Positions 47,442-53,207 of a stretch of 53,207 nucleotides of DNA are shown in pieces; the first letter of the stretch is position 1; each line of letters starts with the position of its first letter. The notes under the pieces are model-generated. The model saw only the letters and a list, made by a program, of their open reading frames with translations. It did not search any database and was not told where the DNA came from. The stretch is taken from NCBI GenBank assembly GCA_022072095.1, contig JAJVIJ010000025.1:10843-64049 (forward strand). The letters are read 5' to 3'. The position numbers and the translations under genes were made by a program. Source of the DNA: Rhodocyclaceae bacterium (GTDB lineage Bacteria > Pseudomonadota > Gammaproteobacteria > Burkholderiales > Rhodocyclaceae).

Positions 47442-48580
47442 GCCTGGAAGCTTTCGCCTCGTCCCGATCGCTGTCGCTGGGGGTCGAGCTGGAGTTGCAG
47501 ATCGTCAATACGCGTGACTACGACCTCACGCCGGGGGCATCGGACCTGCTGCGCGTACTGGCCGGCAAGGAGGTCCCCGGCGACATCAAGCCGGAAATCA
47601 CCGACAGCATGGTGGAGATTTCCACGGACGTCTGCACCGGACATGACGAGGCGCTGACGCAGCTTGTGGGCTTGCGCGATGCCCTCGTCGACGCCGCGCG
47701 TCAGCTCAACATCGGCATATGCGGTGGTGGCACGCATCCGTTCCAGCACTGGCCGGAACGGCGCATCTCGGACTCGCCGCGGTTTCATCAGCTCTCCGAG
47801 CTGTACGCGTATCTGTCGAAGCAGTTCACCATCTTTGGTCAGCACGTACACATCGGCTGCCCCGGCGCGGATGACGCGCTGTGGCTGTTGCACGCGCTGT
47901 CGCGCTACGTGCCCCATTTCATCGCACTGTCGGCGTCCTCACCGTTTGTGCAGGGCGAGGACACCGGCTTCCATTCGGCCCGCCTCAATTCGGTGTTCGC
48001 CTTTCCGCTTTCCGGACGAGCGCCTTTCGTGCTCAGCTGGTCTGCATTCGAGACCTACTTCGACAGCATGACGCGCACCGGAGTCGTCGACAGCATGAAG
48101 GATTTCTATTGGGACATTCGCCCCAAACCGGAATACGGCACGATCGAGATCCGTGTGATGGATACGCCGCTGACGGTGGCCAAGGCCGCGGCCATGGCCG
48201 CCTATATCCAGGCGCTGGCGGCGTGGCTGCTCGATACGCGGCCATTCGCGCCGCGCGAGGAGGATTACCTGGTCTATACCTTCAATCGCTTCCAGGCGTG
48301 CAGGTTCGGTTTCGATGGCGTGTATGTCGATCCCGAAAGCATGGCTCATCGCACCATCGGTGACGACATCTTGCTGACGCTCACCCGGATCGCACCCTGG
48401 GCCGAGAGGCTGGGCGCCGATGCCGCCTGTCGCGAGCTGCTGCGCGACGTCGCCGGCCGTGGCAACGACGCCGCCTGGTCGCGCGCTTATCGCAACGAGG
48501 ATGCCTTGCTGCCGGAGCTGGTGCGGCAGCATTGCCTGACATGGGCACGGTCGACACATGCTGATCCATCCCCAGTTTGA
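47438..48580 (+). CDS. Carboxylate-amine ligase, YbdK/GCS2 family
   Basis: This 380-residue ATP-dependent ligase has the glutamate-cysteine ligase 2 fold: S-L-G-V-E-L-E-L-Q near the N-terminus (metal-binding Glu), G-G-G-T-H-P-F, the G-Q-H-V-H-I-G motif at about residue 135, and T-I-E-I-R-V-M-D. E. coli YbdK has weak gamma-glutamylcysteine ligase activity; the physiological reaction is unclear. It is flanked by overlaps with the antiporter (four bases) and lgt (23 bases). Confidence 0.92.
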   Translation: MSLEAFASSRSLSLGVELELQIVNTRDYDLTPGASDLLRVLAGKEVPGDIKPEITDSMVEISTDVCTGHDEALTQLVGLRDALVDAARQLNIGICGGGTHPFQHWPERRISDSPRFHQLSELYAYLSKQFTIFGQHVHIGCPGADDALWLLHALSRYVPHFIALSASSPFVQGEDTGFHSARLNSVFAFPLSGRAPFVLSWSAFETYFDSMTRTGVVDSMKDFYWDIRPKPEYGTIEIRVMDTPLTVAKAAAMAAYIQALAAWLLDTRPFAPREEDYLVYTFNRFQACRFGFDGVYVDPESMAHRTIGDDILLTLTRIAPWAERLGADAACRELLRDVAGRGNDAAWSRAYRNEDALLPELVRQHCLTWARSTHADPSPV

Positions 48581-49325
48581 CCCGGTCGCGATCCAGCTCG
48601 GGCCGCTGGCCGTGCGCTGGTACGGCCTGATGTATCTGTTGGGCTTCGCGCTGTTCGCCTGGCTGGGGCGGCGGCGCGCGGCCGCGGCAGGACTGGACGC
48701 GCGCGCCATCGACGACCTGCTGTTCTACGGCGTCGTCGGTGTCATCCTGGGTGGGCGCCTCGGTTACGTGCTGTTCTACAAGCCGGCCTACTATCTCGCC
48801 CATCCGCTCGAAATCCTTGCCGTCTGGACCGGCGGCATGAGCTTTCACGGTGGCTTCCTCGGGGTGCTGATCGCCATCGGGCTCTATGCACACAGGACGG
48901 GGCGGTCGTGGCTGGCGCTCACCGATTTCATCGCGCCGCTGGTGCCGCTGGGGCTGGCTGCCGGCCGGCTGGGCAATTTCATCAATGGCGAGCTGCCCGG
49001 GCGCGTCACCGATGTGCCCTGGGCGATGGTGTTTCCGCAGTTCGACCTGCTGCCGCGTCATCCCTCGCAGCTCTACCAGTTCGCGCTGGAAGGGCTGCTG
49101 CTGTTCGCGCTGCTGTGGCGTTATTCGGCCCGCCCGCGGCCCAACGGTGCCGTTTCGGCGGTGTTTCTGATCGGCTACGGCGCCTTCCGCTTCATCGCCG
49201 AGTTCGGCCGCGAGCCGGACAGCTTTCTCGGCCTCATCGCCTTCGGCCTGTCGATGGGGCAGTGGCTGTCGCTGCCGATGATCGCGGCCGGCCTGTGGCT
49301 CTGGCAGCGGGCGCACCGGTCCTGA
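48558..49325 (+). CDS. lgt: Prolipoprotein diacylglyceryl transferase
   Basis: This 255-residue inner-membrane enzyme adds diacylglyceryl from phosphatidylglycerol to the lipobox cysteine of lipoproteins. It has seven transmembrane helices, the signature [14 protein letters not shown], and the earlier [13 protein letters not shown]. The N-terminus ([11 protein letters not shown]) is typical. It overlaps the end of the ybdK-like gene by 23 bases. Two lipoproteins of the efflux operon in this window would be its clients. Confidence 0.96.
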   Translation: MLIHPQFDPVAIQLGPLAVRWYGLMYLLGFALFAWLGRRRAAAAGLDARAIDDLLFYGVVGVILGGRLGYVLFYKPAYYLAHPLEILAVWTGGMSFHGGFLGVLIAIGLYAHRTGRSWLALTDFIAPLVPLGLAAGRLGNFINGELPGRVTDVPWAMVFPQFDLLPRHPSQLYQFALEGLLLFALLWRYSARPRPNGAVSAVFLIGYGAFRFIAEFGREPDSFLGLIAFGLSMGQWLSLPMIAAGLWLWQRAHRS

Positions 49326-49370
49326 TCGCTTGCGCTTGACTACAATGCCACTTTTTCCCCGGAAGCCAAG

Positions 49371-49841
49371 ATGAGCCCACGCCCGTTTCGCATACTCGGT
49401 TTGCAGCAGATCGCCATTGGCGGACCGGACAAGTCCGCGCTGCATCGGCTCTGGGTCGAGCTCTTCGGGCTCACGCACGAAGGCGAGTACCGCAGCGAGC
49501 GCGAAAACGTCGATGAGGACATCATCGGCCTGGGCCACGGCCCGCATCGGGTCGAGATCGATCTGATGCAACCGCTCGATCCGGCGAAAAAGCCCAGGGT
49601 CGACGATCCGCCGCTGAACCATGTCGGCCTGTGGGTCGACGATCTGCGCGCGGCGGTCGCTTGGCTGGAGCAACAGGGCATGCGCTTCACGCCGGGCGGC
49701 ATCCGCAAGGGCGCCAGCGGCCACGACATCTGCTTCATCCATCCGCGCGCCGACGCCGGGCATGCGCGCAGCGGCGAAGGTGTCCTGATCGAACTGGTGC
49801 AGGCGCCGCCGGAGGTCATCGCAGCGCTGGCGCCAAAGTAG
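49371..49841 (+). CDS. VOC family (glyoxalase-like) protein
   Basis: This 156-residue protein is of the vicinal-oxygen-chelate fold: [10 protein letters not shown] (first beta-alpha-beta unit), [15 protein letters not shown] at about residue 84 and the closing L-I-E-L-V-Q-A-P. Metal ligands His (N-H-V-G) and Glu (I-E-L-V) are present. Candidates include a lyase, dioxygenase-like or epimerase function; the sequence alone does not decide. It lies 45 bases after lgt on the same strand. Confidence 0.85.
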   Translation: MSPRPFRILGLQQIAIGGPDKSALHRLWVELFGLTHEGEYRSERENVDEDIIGLGHGPHRVEIDLMQPLDPAKKPRVDDPPLNHVGLWVDDLRAAVAWLEQQGMRFTPGGIRKGASGHDICFIHPRADAGHARSGEGVLIELVQAPPEVIAALAPK

Positions 49842-50027
49842 GTCGTGGCGAAGCCGAGGGTCACGGCCTGCCAGCTCATCGACCTGTCGAGTCCTGGCAT
49901 GTGCTGTGGGTCGGGCGCCGACGGGAATGCAACCGGCGAGCCGAAGACTGCCGATTGACCTTGGCCGGCGCGTTTCGATAGAATCCGCGGCCTCTGCGTC
50001 GTCGGATGTGGGCGGGCGCAGCCCCGG

Positions 50028-50102
50028 GGGCGATTAACTCAGCGGTAGAGTGCCACCTTCACACGGTGGAAGCCAGTGGTTCGATCCCACTATCGCCCAC
50101 CA
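50028..50102 (+). tRNA. tRNA-Val (anticodon CAC)
   Basis: This 75-base cloverleaf includes CCA. Acceptor GGGCGAT pairs with ATCGCCC, the D-arm has AGCGGTAGAGT, the anticodon stem CCACC/GGTGG encloses TTCACAC, and the T-arm has GTTCGAT. It reads GUG codons. Confidence 0.96.
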
Positions 50103-50275
50103 GCATGGCCCACCGATCGCGCCGGCTCCGGCACGGTGCCCGGGTCACGAGGTCGCATGCGGCAGCTTCCCGCCGGGTACCGGCACGAGCGGTGTACCCT
50201 TGTTTCCCTTGTTTCGGCGCTGCGTTCATCCTTGCACGTAGTGGTTCAGATCGGCGTTCACCCAGGATTTTCATC

Positions 50276-51673
50276 ATGACCGGCAGCGTGCGTACCCGCT
50301 TCGCTCCCAGCCCGACCGGCTATCTGCACATCGGCGGCGCGCGCACCGCGCTGTTCGCGTGGGCTTATGCGCGGCGACATCACGGCCGCTTCGTGTTGCG
50401 TATCGAGGACACCGACCGGGAGCGCTCGACCGACGAATCGGTCCAGGCCATCCTGGACGGCATGCGCTGGCTGGGACTGGACTACGACGAGGGGCCGCAC
50501 TTCCAGACGCAGCGCATGGCGCGTTACCGCGAGCTCATCGAGACCTTGCGCGCGCGCGATCTGGCCTATCCGTGCTACTGCTCGCGCGAGGAGCTCGACG
50601 CGATGCGCGCGAGCCAGCGTGCGCAGGGGCTGAAGCCTCGTTACGATGGTACATGGCGACCGGAGCCCGGCAAGCTGCTGCCCCCGCCGCCGGCGGGCGT
50701 CGAACCTGTCATCCGGTTTCGCAATCCGACCACGGGCTCGGTGGTCTGGGACGATCTGGTCAAGGGCCGCATCGAGGTGGCCAATGCCGAACTCGACGAC
50801 CTGATCATCGCGCGTGCCGACGGCAGCCCGACCTACAACTTCTGTGTGGTGGTCGACGATCTCGACATGGCCATCACGCATGTCATCCGCGGCGACGACC
50901 ATGTCAACAACACGCCCAGGCAGATCAACATCCTGTCGGCGCTGGGTGCCCGGCTGCCGCACTATGCCCATGTGCCGATGATCCTCGGCGCCGACGGCGA
51001 GCGTCTGTCCAAGCGTCACGGCGCGGTCAGCGTGATGCAGTACGCCGAAGAGGGCTACCTGCCGGAGGCGATGCTGAACTACCTCGCGCGGCTGGGCTGG
51101 TCGCATGGCGACGACGAGATTTTCGACATGCCGACGTTCGCGCGCTGGTTCGATCTCGAACATATCGCGCGCTCGCCGGCGCAGTTCGATCCGCGCAAGC
51201 TCGCCTGGCTCAACGCCCACTACCTCAAGACCGCGGACCCGGCGCGCCTCGTCGACGCCGTCATGCCGCGTCTCGTCGCCATCGGGCTCTCGCCGCACGA
51301 GGGACCGGCGCTGCTGCCGCTGATCTTGCTCTACCGGGATCGCGTCGCCACGCTCAACGAACTCGCCGACGTGCTCAAGCCGTATTACCAGCTCGTGCAT
51401 CCGGAGCCGGCGCTGCTGGCCCAACACCTCAGCGATGCGGTGCGCCCGGCGCTGGCGGCCTTTCGGCAACGTCTGCCCGCGATCGACTGGCAGCGCGAGG
51501 CGCTGAACGCGGCGCTGAAGGAGGTAATCGCGGCACACCGCCTGAAAATGCCGCAGCTCGCGATCCCGCTGCGGGTGCTGCTGCTCGGCCAGACGCAAAC
51601 CCCGTCCATCGATGCCGTACTGGAAGTGTTCGGCCGCGAGCGCGTGATCACGCGGCTGGACCGCCTGGCCTGA
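50276..51673 (+). CDS. gltX: Glutamyl-tRNA synthetase
   Basis: This 465-residue class I synthetase charges tRNA-Glu. The ATP site [11 protein letters not shown] is at residues 11-21 and the KMSKS equivalent L-S-K-R-H-G at about 243-247. The zinc-like C-Y-C-S segment (about residue 100) and the C-terminal anticodon-binding helices are present. The ATG at 50276 gives the family start ([11 protein letters not shown]); longer frames through the tRNA are spurious. It follows tRNA-Val by 173 bases. Confidence 0.96.
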   Translation: MTGSVRTRFAPSPTGYLHIGGARTALFAWAYARRHHGRFVLRIEDTDRERSTDESVQAILDGMRWLGLDYDEGPHFQTQRMARYRELIETLRARDLAYPCYCSREELDAMRASQRAQGLKPRYDGTWRPEPGKLLPPPPAGVEPVIRFRNPTTGSVVWDDLVKGRIEVANAELDDLIIARADGSPTYNFCVVVDDLDMAITHVIRGDDHVNNTPRQINILSALGARLPHYAHVPMILGADGERLSKRHGAVSVMQYAEEGYLPEAMLNYLARLGWSHGDDEIFDMPTFARWFDLEHIARSPAQFDPRKLAWLNAHYLKTADPARLVDAVMPRLVAIGLSPHEGPALLPLILLYRDRVATLNELADVLKPYYQLVHPEPALLAQHLSDAVRPALAAFRQRLPAIDWQREALNAALKEVIAAHRLKMPQLAIPLRVLLLGQTQTPSIDAVLEVFGRERVITRLDRLA

Positions 51674-51705
51674 CTGGCAAGGCGGTCGCGCGCGGGGGTG
51701 GCCGG

Positions 51706-52545
51706 TCAGCCGGGCAGCAGGCGGCCGTTTTCGAGCCGTACCGGATCGCCGGCGCGCCAGTTCGGATCGTCCGTGGTGATGGTCTGCGTCGTGCCGTCAC
51801 GCATGCGCACACTGACCTCGTAGGCCTGCGTCACGCGCTGGCTCTTTTCGATCTGGTGGCCGGCGTAGGCGCCGCCGGCGATGCCGACGATGGTCGCCAG
51901 ATCGCGTCCCTTGCCGGCACCGACCTGATTGCCCAGCAGTCCGCCGACCACGCCCCCCACGGCCGCGCCCAGCCCGCTCGCGTTCTCGCCACGGCGGATC
52001 GGCCGCACCGCCTGCACCACGCCGCAGTCGGCGCAGTAGCTGGTGGGCCGATAGTCCGGCTCCCGGCGCGGATTCCATGACGGCTCGCCCGCATCCGCGT
52101 AGCGTCCGTCCGCGCGCGGAGCGCGCGCGGGCGTGGCATCGGTGACATCGATGCCGGCGTCACGGCTGGTGCCGCTGGCGGCGACCGTCCGCGCTGGCGG
52201 CCGCTTGGTCACCACCGTAGCGGACGATGCCGCGCCGGCAGCGGGATGCGGCGCGGCGCGCACCGCGGGCGCCGGGTTCACGATCACCTGGACCGGCGGC
52301 GTCGGGCCAGGCGCCGCCACCGATGGGGCGAGGCTCGGGCCGGCGGGAGTGGTGGCGCTGATGGTCTGCGCTGCGGGCGCTTGCCGCGCCGGCAGCAGGC
52401 CGAAAAACGAGGCCGCGACGGCCAGGCTGGCCAGCGTCACGGCGCCGGCCGCGACCCAGATTACCGGGTGCAGGCGCCCACCGGCGTCTGCACGCGGTGA
52501 CAGATTGTCGGGACGCATATCGCGGTAGGTTTGATGGGTATCCAT
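51706..52545 (-). CDS. Glycine-zipper 2TM domain envelope protein
   Basis: This 279-residue protein has a charged N-terminus and a single transmembrane helix at about residues 28-50 (V-I-W-V-A-A-G-A-V-T-L-A-S-L-A-V-A-A). A long Pro/Ala/Thr-rich linker follows, then a C-terminal glycine-zipper domain (G-L-G-A-A-V-G-G-V-V-G-G-L-L-G-N-Q-V-G-A-G) of the Rick-17kDa/SlyB kind. Y-C-A-D-C-G precedes the zipper. It is anchored in the inner membrane with the bulk in the periplasm and is likely an envelope-integrity protein. AGGAGG precedes ATG 52545. Confidence 0.88.
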   Translation of the reverse strand: MDTHQTYRDMRPDNLSPRADAGGRLHPVIWVAAGAVTLASLAVAASFFGLLPARQAPAAQTISATTPAGPSLAPSVAAPGPTPPVQVIVNPAPAVRAAPHPAAGAASSATVVTKRPPARTVAASGTSRDAGIDVTDATPARAPRADGRYADAGEPSWNPRREPDYRPTSYCADCGVVQAVRPIRRGENASGLGAAVGGVVGGLLGNQVGAGKGRDLATIVGIAGGAYAGHQIEKSQRVTQAYEVSVRMRDGTTQTITTDDPNWRAGDPVRLENGRLLPG

Positions 52546-52760
52546 GTGATCCTCCTGAATCGCTCGGTTCGCATGGAACTGAACGCCCCAAGTCCGCGCC
52601 GGGCGCACAGGCGTCACAAACATTTACAACTGCTGCCCCGGCGGCCTCGACGCGTGGCCGCGGGCTGCGCGCGCTAGCCCAGATACTTCACCAGAGAGAG
52701 GTCGGCCCAGCCTTGAAACCCGCGTGGAATCGGCGTGCCAAGAACAATTTTTGGGGGGGC

Positions 52761-53195
52761 ATGCCGATGTCAAAGTGTAGCGCTGATCAGATGTCTATTG
52801 GGCACCTTGGGCGCCGAGTGATCGAAGCGAAGTTCCGCGGCGCACTCAGCTCCGACGTCAGCCTGATGCCGCTGCCGCAGGTCGATCGCAGGATCGGCCT
52901 GTCGGCGAGGGTGGCCAGGGCACTGCACGATCCGCGCGACCCCGAGCGCCTCACCCACTCCTTGCGCGACCTGATCGCCCAGAGCCTCTACGGCCTGTGC
53001 TGTGGCTACGAAGATCTCAACGACTACGATGTGCTGCGCTTTGAGCCACAATCCGGCACTTCACATCGCACGGACCACCCTAATGGCATGACATATGCCG
53101 CTTCGGGGCAGCTTCATGAAATATCCGGGCTCGGGAGATGCTACATGACCCCAAGCCACCCCAGGCCGGGGAAGATGTCTGGACCGACCTGGTGA
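52761..53195 (+). pseudogene. Truncated IS1380-family transposase
   Basis: The N-terminal 100 residues match IS1380-type transposases: a conserved strand followed by I-S-S-D-like L-S-S-D-V-S-L-M-P-L, R-x-x-G-L-S-A-R-V-A, D-P-R-D-P-E-R-L-T-H-S, Y-G-L-C-C-G-Y-E-D-L-N-D-Y-D-V-L-R. After F-E-P-Q-S-G the similarity stops; the frame then runs about 45 non-homologous codons to a stop at 53195. The catalytic core that should follow is missing. The DNA near 53111 (CATGAAATATCCGGGCT) looks like the right-end region of such elements, suggesting an internal deletion rather than a cut-off by the window edge. Confidence 0.75.
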
Positions 53196-53207
53196 CGGTC
53201 GTCGCGC

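Overview
The window reads as chromosomal DNA of a GC-rich, Gram-negative proteobacterium, most likely a betaproteobacterium. The LPS export pair lptF/lptG, the Bam-independent lipoprotein enzyme lgt and an RND efflux pump show an outer membrane. The neighbourhoods holC - small acidic protein - valS, ilvBHC next to an ECF sigma factor with DUF3619, DUF3106 and RDD proteins, and a DUF1840 protein are arrangements I associate with betaproteobacteria. A PEP-CTERM protein points to an exosortase-bearing lineage of the Rhodocyclales/Nitrosomonadales kind. The taxonomic call is inference.

Layout: 1-3.6 kb has a cut-off exported protein, an Hsp33 with half of its zinc cysteines missing, an MFS permease overlapping a ROK sugar kinase, and a DUF1840 protein. 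3.6-11.9 kb is a minus-strand block: ilvB-ilvH-ilvC-pssA, then metH behind its own promoter, a tiny ORF and an intrinsic terminator (candidate attenuator). 12.2-14.2 kb is a four-gene plus-strand unit: ECF sigma factor, DUF3619, DUF3106 and RDD proteins. 14.2-16.4 kb is lptF-lptG; 16.5-21.9 kb is pepA-holC-hypothetical-valS. 22-24 kb has an enoyl-CoA hydratase divergent from azlCD.

24.0-27.4 kb is the most unusual part. A Tat-type exported protein of unknown function is followed by a PqqD-like protein, an HprK-related kinase and a nucleotidyltransferase, with the last three overlapping by 1-4 bases (the HPr-rel-A type of putative peptide or protein modification locus). The exported protein is preceded by a sigma-54 promoter and by an upstream box, TGTCGG-N6-TTACACTTTT. 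The same box and another sigma-54 promoter stand upstream of the PEP-CTERM gene at 35.8-36.6 kb. The two loci therefore look like members of one regulon, presumably that of the PEP-CTERM-associated sigma-54 activator (PrsR type).

27.7-35.5 kb is a branched acyl-CoA or isoprenoid degradation island: two acyl-CoA dehydrogenases, a biotin-dependent acyl-CoA carboxylase (both subunits), an alpha/beta hydrolase and an MFE-2-like SDR. The carboxyltransferase has Gly where 3-methylcrotonyl-CoA carboxylases have Phe, which favours a geranyl-CoA-carboxylase-like enzyme. The hydratase at 22 kb belongs to the LiuC/AtuE type and could act in the same pathway.

36.8-42.6 kb is an RND efflux operon (adaptor, pump, outer membrane factor). 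42.7-46.0 kb has an unassigned permease and ilvD. 46.2-49.8 kb is an overlapping antiporter-ybdK-lgt run followed by a VOC protein. 50.0-52.5 kb holds tRNA-Val, gltX and a glycine-zipper protein. The right edge carries a truncated IS1380-type transposase. Two tRNAs are present (Leu-CAA, Val-CAC). I saw no rRNA, CRISPR array or prophage.
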